Below the pieces are notes generated by a model that saw only the letters and a list, made by a program, of their open reading frames with translations, searched no databases and was not told the origin of the DNA. 64,000 nucleotides of DNA from Callorhinus ursinus (lineage: Eukaryota; Chordata; Mammalia; Carnivora; Otariidae), in the NCBI RefSeq assembly GCF_003265705.1, contig NW_020313140.1:1781711-1845710 (forward strand). The letters run 5' to 3'. Both the position numbers and the translations under genes were made by a program. Shown one piece after another: positions 36,801-45,210 of this stretch (position 1 is the stretch's first letter; every line of letters starts with the position of its first letter).

Positions 36801-37953
36801 CGGGGAAGGGGCCTGCAGCTCTTGCCAGGCACAGCCACCTCACTGACCTTCCTTCTGCAGGTACGTTCTGGGCGGAGGCGCCATCTGCATGGAACTTCTC
36901 ACCAAGCAGGTGAGCCCGCTGCTCACTCTGGGCGGCCTGGGCAGGGGGTGCCGACGTCGGCGTTGATGCCGGGCCGGGGGGCGGGGTGGGGCGGGCATTA
37001 CATGGCTCTCTCGTTCTGCGGGGCGGGGCCTGCACCCACTGCCCCCTGCCGACAGCTGCTGGCTCCTCCCGGAGTGCAGGGCAAGGCCCCCTCCCCACGC
37101 AGCTGCCCTGGGGGGCAGGCGTCAGGTGCCTCTGGAAAGTCTGCTGACCTGTGTGCTCCGTCGCTCCGTGTTCCCAGGGCTGGAGCAGCGCCTACTCCAT
37201 AGAATCTGTGATCATGCAGATCAGCGCCACGCTGGTGAAGGGGAAAGCGCGAGTGCAGTTTGGAGCCAACAAAGTGAGGAGCCAGGTCCCGGGGCTGCTT
37301 GCGCTCAGGACGGCTGGGATGGGGCCTCTGGCTGGCGCCTCGCCGCGTGGTCCTGGGAGCAGGGGGTTGTGGGCAGAGGGTCCCGCGGGGTCTCTGGCCG
37401 GCAGCTGTGGGGGAGGGGGGCACGGCTGGCCGTGTTGATGGTGGCCTCCTGTCCCAGTCCCAGTACAGCCTGACGAGAGCACAGCAGTCGTACAAGTCCC
37501 TGGTGCAGATCCACGAGAAGAACGGTGAGCCCCGGCCAGGGCCCGAGAACGTCACTTCCTGCCAGAGAGCAGGAGCCCCGCTTTCGGTTCCTGAGGCTTT
37601 GCTACCCGTTACCACCACGCCTGCCCCTGTTCTCCAGGGAAGGGCTGGACGTGGTGCCGTCCCCTCCCTCCCTCCCCAGAAAAGCACCGCCAGCCCGTCG
37701 TGCTTGGGGGGAGGGGGGCTCGGTGGCTGCCCTCTGCCCCAGCTCCCTTCCAGAAAGCTCATGCCACCGTGTCCTGTCACAGCAGACGGTCCCCCAGCCC
37801 CCGCACTGGGAAGCCCTTGCTGGGATCGTCCCATCCATGACCCTGGAGGTGCCCTCGGGGACCGGGCTGGGAGGGTGGGCTCGGGCCTGCACCCCGCGAC
37901 TGTCTCCTGGCTTCTCTGCAGGCTGGTACACACCCCCCAAGGAAGATGGCTAA
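30553..37953 (+). CDS. UBE2Q1: UBE2Q1, ubiquitin-conjugating enzyme E2 Q1
   Basis: UBE2Q1 is a class III E2 that takes activated ubiquitin from E1 onto a catalytic cysteine. Thirteen coding exons are 30553-30879, 33115-33219, 33538-33642, 34195-34245, 35702-35842, 36042-36126, 36357-36417, 36525-36615, 36716-36774, 36861-36909, 37178-37273, 37458-37524 and 37922-37953. Every junction is GT-AG. They sum to 1269 nt in one frame, giving 422 residues, the human length as I recall. A Gly/Pro/Gln-rich N-terminus is followed by an RWD-like region, an acidic linker ([20 protein letters not shown]) and the UBC fold. The active-site cysteine is C351 in [10 protein letters not shown]. The protein ends WYTPPKEDG. 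The gene looks fully intact. Confidence 0.97.
30880..33114 (+). other. UBE2Q1: UBE2Q1 intron 1
   Basis: 2.2 kb of intron with no SINE, RNA gene or extra exon that I can recognise. Confidence 0.6.
33115..33219 (+). CDS. UBE2Q1: UBE2Q1 exon 2
   Basis: 35 residues, [19 protein letters not shown] to KKGNTL. This is the end of the RWD-like domain. Confidence 0.95.
33538..33642 (+). CDS. UBE2Q1: UBE2Q1 exon 3
   Basis: 35 residues, [19 protein letters not shown] to PLPAEQ. Confidence 0.95.
34195..34245 (+). CDS. UBE2Q1: UBE2Q1 exon 4 (acidic)
   Basis: 17 residues, [17 protein letters not shown]. The 3' intron contains the triplicated 52-bp unit and an assembly gap starting about 20 bp after the donor. 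Confidence 0.94.
34265..34440 (+). repeat. Three 52-bp tandem copies interrupted by an assembly gap
   Basis: GGCGCTGCGGGC recurs at 34265, 34317 and 34369, a period of exactly 52 bp with no visible differences. Bases 34381-34390 are N. The third copy resumes with TTGGCAGTCAGCAGCATTG after the gap. Confidence 0.9.
35702..35842 (+). CDS. UBE2Q1: UBE2Q1 exon 5
   Basis: 47 residues, [20 protein letters not shown] to [10 protein letters not shown] charged linker leading to the UBC domain. Confidence 0.95.
36042..36126 (+). CDS. UBE2Q1: UBE2Q1 exon 6
   Basis: [20 protein letters not shown] to SQSFKG plus a split Gly codon. First helix of the UBC fold. Confidence 0.95.
36357..36417 (+). CDS. UBE2Q1: UBE2Q1 exon 7
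   Basis: [19 protein letters not shown] plus a split Lys codon. Confidence 0.95.
36525..36615 (+). CDS. UBE2Q1: UBE2Q1 exon 8
   Basis: [20 protein letters not shown] to ILLNFSFK. Confidence 0.95.
36716..36774 (+). CDS. UBE2Q1: UBE2Q1 exon 9
   Basis: [19 protein letters not shown] plus a split Gly codon. [10 protein letters not shown] is the UBC P-x-x-P-P segment. Confidence 0.95.
36861..36909 (+). CDS. UBE2Q1: UBE2Q1 exon 10: active-site cysteine
   Basis: [16 protein letters not shown]. The cysteine is residue 351 and forms the ubiquitin thioester. Confidence 0.96.
37178..37273 (+). CDS. UBE2Q1: UBE2Q1 exon 11
   Basis: [20 protein letters not shown] to RVQFGANK, 32 residues. Confidence 0.95.
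37458..37524 (+). CDS. UBE2Q1: UBE2Q1 exon 12
   Basis: [20 protein letters not shown] then KN plus a split Gly codon. Confidence 0.95.
37922..37953 (+). CDS. UBE2Q1: UBE2Q1 exon 13: C-terminus
   Basis: WYTPPKEDG then TAA at 37951-37953. Confidence 0.95.
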
Positions 37954-39556
37954 CCCTGGAGGGCCGTGCCTCCACCTCCCCCAGCGCCACTGGACCAATT
38001 ACCTTTGAATGCTGTATTCGGATCTCACGCTGCCTCTGTGGTTCCCTCCCTCGTTTTTCCTGGACGTGATAGCTCTGCCTATTGCAGGACAATGATGGCT
38101 ATTCTAAACGCTAAGGAAAAAACACAGACCCGTTTCAAGTACTCCAGACCGACTTACAGACCAGCCCGCCACCTGGCTGGAACCCCTGCTAGCAGGCATT
38201 CTTACAAAAGAACTTTCGAGCCTCCTTCTACTGCTGGAAACTCAGCTGTGCTCCAGACTAGAGCCTCCTTACCTATGCTATGGATTTTTAATTTATTTTC
38301 TCTTATTTCATGTACACTGCTTTTTTTGGTTACAGTGTATGATGGATGTGTATGAAAAAAAATGTATCTTTGGGAAAACAATTACAGTTTGTTAATTTGA
38401 AGATGCTGGTCTTGACTCATCCTTCTTTTTCTTCCCCCTCCCGCCCCCCCGTCCCCCCCCTCGCTGCCTGGGCGGTGGGGGAGGGGCAGGGCCCGGCAGC
38501 TCGGAGGAGGGGCTGCACTTTGCTGCTGAGGCTCGCCTGGCTCGCCCCCCAGGTTTCTCCCGGAGGCCCCCGGAGCGACCAGCACTTGGCCCCTCGGAAT
38601 GCAGAGCCCGGCCCGCTAGGCCACAACGGAGCAGGCCGGGACGATGCCCTTGATCCTTAGGACGCCTTTTCTTACCCAGTCACAAATGTTTCCAAATTTC
38701 TGAGAAAAAGTGAGGACGGAGGCTGGAGAGGCCACTTCAGAGAATTGCTTCCAAATGAATGGAGGGGTGGGGGATGTGGTGCTCCCTGGCTCCCCTCCCT
38801 CGGAAAGGCCTCTGCTGGCCCCAAGTGACCTCTTGGACCTCTCACTTCGTCAGGCTTGTGCGGGAAGATGGGCAGAGCTCTGAAGCAAGTTGCCTGGCTT
38901 GGAGAATCATGGGTTCTTTGAAGCCGCTCGCCTGAGGTGGGTCCTGCTGGAAACGTTAGCTTCCAGGGGCTTGTTCGGGGCACCCGGGGCCTCACCCCGG
39001 CTCTGGGAACTGCTGGTCAGGGGAGAGTGGGGTGGGGAGGCCGTGCGGTGCTGTGCGGACCTGCAGGGTCCAGGTGCTGCCTTCCTCCTGGCCAGTGAGC
39101 CTGTTTCGGGGCCCCACCTGCCCGCAGCCTGGGTGGTGGGCCCGGCAAGGCTGGCCAAGGCTGGTGTGCGCACCCGCAGCACACCAGCCCTCTATCACGC
39201 TTTGTTGGAGACCCTGGCCGTTCACACTACCCCCTGCCCCGGGGGGGGATCCTAAGTTGCTGCTTTGGTGCAGGGAGAGGTAGCCGGCTCGGACTCTGCC
39301 CACACCCACCTGATACGGGTGCTGGTACACACGGAGGCTGAGATAAAGAGGGGCCCCGGGGGAACACTCCACAGAGCTGGAATCTGGGTCTCGAGGCCTC
39401 TGTGGCTTTCTTCTGAACTTACCACCAGCCCTGGCTGGAATGTAGATTGTGTTCTTAGTAATGTGTACTGTGAGCTGTCCTCTGTATAATGTATTTTGTA
39501 ATGTATTTTTCTCATCTACCAAAGGATGAAACAAATAAAATTATTTAAATAGTTTG
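37954..39556 (+). other. UBE2Q1: UBE2Q1 3'UTR
   Basis: 1.6 kb after the stop codon, ending about 20 bases past AATAAA. The T-rich part near 38285-38400 and the final 100 bases are AU-rich. Confidence 0.8.
39534..39539 (+). terminator. UBE2Q1: UBE2Q1 polyadenylation signal
   Basis: AATAAA in GATGAAACAAATAAAATTAT, at the end of an AU-rich 3'UTR. The convergent TDRD10 signal lies about 530 bp away. Confidence 0.85.
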
Positions 39557-39569
39557 GCTCTAATAAAAT

Positions 39570-39682
39570 TAATTTTTTTAAGACTTATATTTAGCTAATC
39601 TTCACACCCAACGTGGGGCTCAAACACAACCCCGAGATCCAGAGTCACACTCTATACTGACGGAGTCAGCCGGGCGCCCCCC
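39570..39682 (-). mobile_element. Old truncated SINEC copy
   Basis: Tail complement TTTTTTTAAGACTTATATTT, then GTGGGGCTCAAACACAACCC and the head complement GCCGGGCGCCCC. It sits between the 3' ends of UBE2Q1 and TDRD10. Confidence 0.8.
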
Positions 39683-40066
39683 CAGTACAACTAAAGGAAC
39701 AGTGGGGTCCGTGTCCACCGGCACGAAGGGAGGCGCAGCTCCTGCGAGTTGGGAGCACCGAGTGGAAGAGAGCCCTCCACCTTTTCCAACCAGTTCAACA
39801 CTCTCCTTAATGACCTTCATGAAGGGTTGTAAAGGACGTTACAAAGCACAAAGAAAGATTCAAGGCCCTAACATCCTGAATCGATGCTCTTCTCTCCACT
39901 AGGGAGACAAGGAGAGATGAAACAAGCTCCTCAGGTCGCTGCCCTACACCTCGAGGTGGGGTTCGTGGGGGGCAGCAACTTCTAACCCCACTGCAGCAGG
40001 TCTGATGAGGCAGGGCTGGGGAGGGGCTACACAGAAGGATCGACGCCCAACTCCTGAAACACGCCA

Positions 40067-40072
40067 TTTATT
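40067..40072 (-). terminator. TDRD10: TDRD10 polyadenylation signal
   Basis: AATAAA on the minus strand (GGTGAATAAATGGCGTG), about 600 bp after the premature stop in the last exon. Confidence 0.7.
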
Positions 40073-40724
40073 CACCAAGGTGATGCCTCTTTTAAGTGCT
40101 CCCTGATTCTTCTCTGGAATCTCTTAGGGCAACTTCTATCATGCTCTGGGGGTACACAGAAGAAATGCGGGGAGGACCCACTGGTGGCCTCCGGCTTCGA
40201 CCTCATGGAAGCTTCCTGGGTGTGGTATGGGCTCTCAGGCAGAGCTGGGGAGCCCGTGACACGTGGAGACCTCTCTTCTGAGAGGTGAGCTGCAGGCAAG
40301 GCCAAATGAGAGTCAAAGCAATCGTGGGCACCGGTGTGGCCTCTTCACCCCCAAGGCCTCAAAAGTGCACCGTGCTTGAGGACAAGGGAGACAGAACGGG
40401 ACAGATGGGGCATGCTGACAGTGGCCGCATGATTTAAACTTGTCAAACATCAGGATGTGTGATTGGAAGAGAGAGAATTAGTCTCAGTGCGAAGGAAGCG
40501 CCCCCTGCCCACTCCCCCCCCCCCCATAACCTCAGCTTGTTTCTTTAACGGAATGCCAGATGCCAGGTCAAGGTGTGGCGGCATCTGGGCCCAGGCGGCC
40601 TGCCCGGGAGCCCCCCGGGGCGGGAGGGGGGAGGACAGATACAGGGCAGTTACCTCCAAGGTCTAAACACCAGTGATTCTCCCTTTGAGGATGCGATGGA
40701 TAACCCAGTATGAACTCCAAGTGT
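40067..40724 (-). pseudogene. TDRD10: TDRD10 remnant: last exon with premature stop, and 3'UTR
   Basis: After acceptor GTGCAG the frame reads DTWSSYWVIHRILKGRITGV, then TAG at 40665-40663. Human continues for roughly 30 more residues after ITGAL as I recall. The rest is 3'UTR down to the polyA signal. Confidence 0.8.
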
Positions 40725-41990
40725 CTGCACAGCACGACAAGGAGAGCTGGGTGGCCCGCGGTCAGGCGGAGGGGGCGAGAGGAGGCGAGAGGCGGGCCGC
40801 GGGAGGCGGACAAGTCTCTGCCGGTTGGGACGGGCTCCCCAGGCGGGCTGACCCCAGCTGTGGGTGCTGCGGCCGTGGGAGGGCAGAGGAAGAGCAAATC
40901 AGAGGAGGCCTTACTCCTGTGGCTCGAGTTATGGCAGGGATCTGGGACTGCACATTGTCCAGTGGGAAATTCTGGGGACGCGAAACTGCTCATTCAACTC
41001 TGCACTGAGCGCGTTAGCGGGAGGGCTGGCGGCTGAAGAGCAGAGGCCTTTGCCCGCTGAGCAAGCCGTTCCTCCATGCCGGGAGGGGGGCCGGGCGCCC
41101 TTCCCTCACTCGGGCCCCGCCATCCGGTCCCCAACCCCGGGGCCACCTGAATGCATGAAACTGGCCACACAGAGTCGGACCTCAGGTCCGTCCCCAGCTG
41201 TCCCATTTTGTTTTTATGAAATGGGAGGAGGTTCCTGTCACCTTTCTGAGCCTTGTCCCCCTCCATAAAGGGGAAAAATGTCAGCCCACCTGATCTCTCA
41301 GGGCCACCTCAACGTCCACACGAGCGCTGAGCACTCCCGACCTGGGGTGGGCACTCTGGCCCCTCTGTCTGTCTGAAAACTGCTGTTCGGGGCACAGGGC
41401 CCCTCTATGCTCGCCCCCCCTCAACACCCGCCTGGAGCTCCAGGGCCCTGGCCGGGAGCCGGTCTCTCCCCATGCTGGGCAGCAGGGACCCTCTGCATGC
41501 AGTGACCCAAGATGACCTCTGGGGGTGCCCCTGCCCACGGGTCCCACGCCCCTTGCTTCTGCACTTGGGTGACAGAGCATTCTCTCACCCGTTCACATCT
41601 CACCTAACCCCAACCTTGGCCTCTCCCTCTCAAATGATGTGAAAACGGTCCCCGACAGGTGTCGAGATCTAAAGAAACAGCCCATCAGAAGGCCCCGCCT
41701 CCAGCGCTAACGCCCACCAGGGGTTTTCAAATCCTAGTTTTCTTCTCTAATGGAACTCTTTCCCGGGGAAATCAAGCAAAATTCAATGTGCATAACACAG
41801 ACGAAAGCTGAGCAGCTCTGGCAGAAGTGGGGGGATGCCTGCCCTCCCCCCGGTGCCACAGAACTCAGCCTTGGGGCAGCACCGGAGGCCCCTCAAGGGC
41901 ATGAAACCAATACGCAAGAGGCAGCTCCAAGCACTGGGGACAACAAAGAAGAGACACCGAGAGGTACCCCGAGGCCTCTGCTGCCCCTCA

Positions 41991-42203
41991 GTGTCCCTCC
42001 GCCGGCCCCCGATGCCCTCAGTGTCCCTCCGCCGGCCGCCGATGCCCTCAGTGTCCCTCCGCCGGCCGCCGATGCCCTCAGTGTCCCTCCGCCGGCTCCC
42101 AATGGCCCTCAGTGTCCCTCCGCCGGCCGCCGATGCCCTCAGTGTCCCTCCGCCGGCTCCCAATGGCCCTCAGTGTCCCTCCGCCGGCCCCCGATGGCCC
42201 TCA
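41991..42203 (+). repeat. Seven-copy 30/31-bp minisatellite in TDRD10 last intron
   Basis: GTGTCCCTCCGCCGGC starts at 41991, 42021, 42051, 42081, 42112, 42142 and 42173. Units ending CCGATGCCCTCA are 30 bp and units ending CAATGGCCCTCA are 31 bp, mixed in a non-random order. Confidence 0.95.
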
Positions 42204-42286
42204 GCTGTCTCTCTGCTGTCCCCTCCGCCGCCCCCCGACTGTCCTACTGAAGTCCATCAAGTCTCAGAAGGGTAGAGGACGGTCAC

Positions 42287-42434
42287 CTTTCTCCAGCACG
42301 ATAGGCTGAGTCAGAGGGGGCATGGCTCAGAAGTGGTCACTCCAGGCTGCACCGGGACTGCACTGGGAGGGTGGCCCACCGGCCAGAGCCGACCAGCACG
42401 ACCACAGGCATCCAGCCTGTCCAGCACCCAGCAC
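42287..42434 (-). pseudogene. TDRD10: TDRD10 remnant: Tudor core exon, two frameshifts and a stop
   Basis: It begins CWVLDRLDA, the Tudor core. A 5-nt deletion shifts to VVVLVGSGRWATLPVQS, where human has an I-D-F-G type Tudor strand as I recall. A 2-nt deletion and a TGA in place of a Trp codon follow, then PPLTQPIVLEK and a canonical donor. Exon length is 148 against the 155 expected, which equals the 7 missing bases. Confidence 0.85.
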
Positions 42435-42653
42435 CTGGCCAAGGGGGTGAGGAAGGAGAGGACGGTGTTCCACCGGGGGCGGTCACAGCAGCCCCCAGCA
42501 AGAGGGCCGGAGGGCAGGGCTGGAAGCAGCAGTTTGTCCCTTCCTGGGGCGCGAAGCAATGTCAGCAGCGGATCTTGGGAGCGGACGCAGCAGAGAATCC
42601 GGAGAAGAAAGGAGCGGCTCTGTCTACGGGGCCCAGCCCTGCCGGGCGTGCAC

Positions 42654-42741
42654 CTGTCCCAGGCCGGCCCGCAGTCGCCCAGGCGGCACTCTGTGGCAGA
42701 GTCCGAAGGGGAGGGCTGAGCAGCACCCGCTGTCCCGCCCG
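42654..42741 (-). pseudogene. TDRD10: TDRD10 remnant: second Tudor-region exon
   Basis: In the frame that joins the next exon it reads SATECRLGDCGPAWD with a split Arg codon before GTGCAC. I recall a human LAEYHLGDYGHAWNR here. About ten upstream residues seem to be missing. Confidence 0.75.
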
Positions 42742-42906
42742 CTGCAGAGTCTGCAGGCCACAGGCCTCACCGTCTGCGCCGCATCCCACGTCTGTCTGTC
42801 TCCGAAGATGTGGCCTGTGAGGTAGCGCTGTGGATCTGACCCATGGGCCGAGCCGATGCAGGAGGATGAGACCACAACCGGGACCAGCCCCCGTCACCAG
42901 GCTCAC

Positions 42907-43088
42907 CCCAGGAAGGCCCCGTGAGAAGGCCCCGAGGCCCACGCCTCGGTGGTGTGCGTGGCCCAGAAGAAGAGGGTCCGAGGGACGACGCTGGCCACCA
43001 GCAGCCCCGCCTCCCCACCGGCACTGCGGATGGCAGCCAGCTTAGGGCTCGGAAGCACTCCCTCAGGAGCAGCACAGGGTAGGAGCCT
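42907..43088 (-). pseudogene. TDRD10: TDRD10 remnant: first Tudor-region exon, frameshifted
   Basis: After acceptor CTTCCCCAG the frame reads GSYPVLLLRECFRALSWL. The match then moves to another frame as IRSAGGEAGLLVASVVPRTL and FFWATHTTEAW. The shift is best explained by a 4-nt deletion between TGGCTG and ATCCGC. The 3' part before GTGAGC is poorly conserved. Confidence 0.85.
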
Positions 43089-44914
43089 CTGGGGAAGAGC
43101 AGGGAAGAGAGAGGGGATCGAATGTGGCAGGAGAGTCACCCTGAGCAGGAGGGCCAGGCCCCAGCCCTGGCAGAGACAGTGACAAGTGCCTTGGGGATCG
43201 CCACACAGAGCAAGAAAGCAGGGTGCTGGGGGCAGAGGGCCGGGAGGAGGCACAGGGCTCAGTGGGAGAAAACGAGACACGCGGGGCCTGGGGGAGAGGC
43301 ATGGGCAGAGCCCTCACTGGGGGGCTCTGAGCCGGCTGCCGTGACTTGTGGGCCTCTAAACGATGCAGATGTGCACTCTCTGTGACCCAGGACACATCTC
43401 TCAGCCCCAGTCACCGCCCCCTGGGTTTAAGCCCTGGCCGGATCTCCCCTGGCACTCCGCTGGGCGGGTGGGGGCATCACAGGCCGGCACTGGGCAGAAA
43501 GGGGGACAGATTGGCCTCACAGCCCAGGTCTGATGGAGGACTTCCTGAACACTTTGTCCCCCCCTCCCCGGTACCATCCGTGCCCCACTTGCCAGGGACC
43601 GAGCCACGTCCACAGTGGCCTTCAGTGGCTTCGCTACATCTCTGCATACCTCATTTCCACGGGAACCACGCAGAGGGCTGCCCTCCACGTCTGGGTCTCA
43701 CACGATCGCTGGGAGCTTCAGGAGTGAGCTGTGCATGAGCTAGAAAGCAGATGCCGGAGTCCTGGAGGTGCCTGGGCCATCGCGGGACCACCACACCCCT
43801 ACCCCCCACAGGCCTCGGCCCTGCCCTCAGAGGTAGAAGACCATGGGTGGTCAAACTGTTCCTTCCATGTCACAGCCTGCAGACCCTCGGCTGGGTGCAG
43901 AGGGTTTGCTGGACGGGTTTTCTGTAATGCAGAAGGCACCCTGGCAGAACCGAGCCCTCCTACACGGAGGGGTCAACACCGACCGGAAGGGTGCTGGGGG
44001 AGGGAGAGCAGGAGTTGCAAAGACGCGTCCCGGGAACGTGGCAGCTCAGGATCTCACTGTGGTTTGGCAAGTCCTTGACCAGAAGCTTTCTCCAACACCT
44101 AGAACAAGAAAAGGCCTCCCTCAGGAATGACGGCAGTCATTGATTCATCCACGGGGTCACTCCAAGTGGATTTGGAGATAGCACCTGTGCTGAGCCAGGG
44201 CTGAGCTGACTCCGGGGGCTCCCACCCACTTGCCCCTTTCTTGTCAGGATCCTGAGCCAAACCAAGAAAGTGCATCCGGAAACAGGGAGGTGGGGAGGGC
44301 AGCCGCCGCCGGGGGGCTCCCCCAGGACTGACAGTCACATCAGTCCAGGACTGCTTGGCCTGGGAGGTGTGCAGTCCCCTCTCACAGGGAGGAAGAGGGA
44401 CGACGGTTATGCTGGAGGCCAGGCTGATGGAGAGAGAGGTCTGGTGCCCTGCCAGCTTCCTCGCTGCCCTGGACGGAGAACCCCCACGTATCTGCCCACC
44501 GACGCTGCCGACACAGCAATCCCACCCTAAATCCGTAGACACCTTCCTTCTCTCCAGATGGACGGTCCACACCCACTGCTCTCTCCCCGAACTCAGTCGA
44601 TACCCTCAGATCCCGCACGCAGGTGTCCAGCCCTCATCCATCTCTGGGACCGCACCAGGACGCTAAGACGCGCACACACACAGCGTGACCGCCACAGAGC
44701 AGCTTTCTCCAGCTGAGTCAGGCCACACTGCCCCTCCACCCAGTTACCTCCAGCAAGGCCACCAGCAAGCCAAGCCAGAAATCCCTTGCAAACCAGGTGC
44801 TCCTGTACTTCTCTCTGCCCACAGCGCCCTCCCCAACTGGGGCCACGGCAACAGCATCTGGAGACTTCCCTGCTGCCATAGAACCTCCACGGGCCCCACA
44901 GTGCCACCCCACAG
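43089..44914. other. TDRD10 locus, nothing recognised
   Basis: GC-rich intronic sequence between Tudor and RRM remnants. I looked here for the linker exon and found only weak similarity near 43735-43780, not enough to call. Confidence 0.45.
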
Positions 44915-45210
44915 ACAACACGGTCTCTTACAAACCAAACTCAGATCCCATTATTCCCCAGAGTAACACCTTCCAACAACTTCCCACTGTGCTTACACAT
45001 AAAACCCAAAGTCGCCACTTGGACTCCCCAAGGCCACTGTGATCTGACCCTCCATCCACAGCTGTCCCCTGTGCCTGCCCTGCCCTGCACCTGCTGTGCC
45101 ACATCGGGGCAAATGTAGGTGCTCCCCCTGTCTGGAATGTTCTGGAATGTTCTTCCCCTGCTCTTCACAGGGTTAACTCTGACATATCATCCAGACCTCA
45201 GCAGAGATAA
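44915..45210. mobile_element. L2-like LINE fragment
   Basis: CTTCCAACAACTTCCCACTG, CTGTCTGGAATGTTCTTCCC-type phrasing and the following CATCCAGACCTCAGCAGAGA resemble an L2 3' region. Highly diverged. Confidence 0.6.

Noticed and set aside
41783..42163. Minus-strand frame with repeated GGGTLRASAA-like units
   Set aside because: It is a translation of the 30-bp minisatellite. 31-bp units break the frame and there is no splice or start context.
41991..42203. CRISPR-like array
   Set aside because: Units are head-to-tail minisatellite copies without unique spacers, in a mammalian intron.
43735..43785. Possible TDRD10 linker exon (minus strand, LQDSGICFLAHAQL)
   Set aside because: Only a few residues resemble the recalled human KLRAAFFAVPLE, with no clear splice sites. 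An alignment would be needed.
44101..44200. Minus-strand SDPVDESMTAVIPEGG as a TDRD10 exon
   Set aside because: Only a PVD tripeptide matches the expected linker and the surrounding residues do not.
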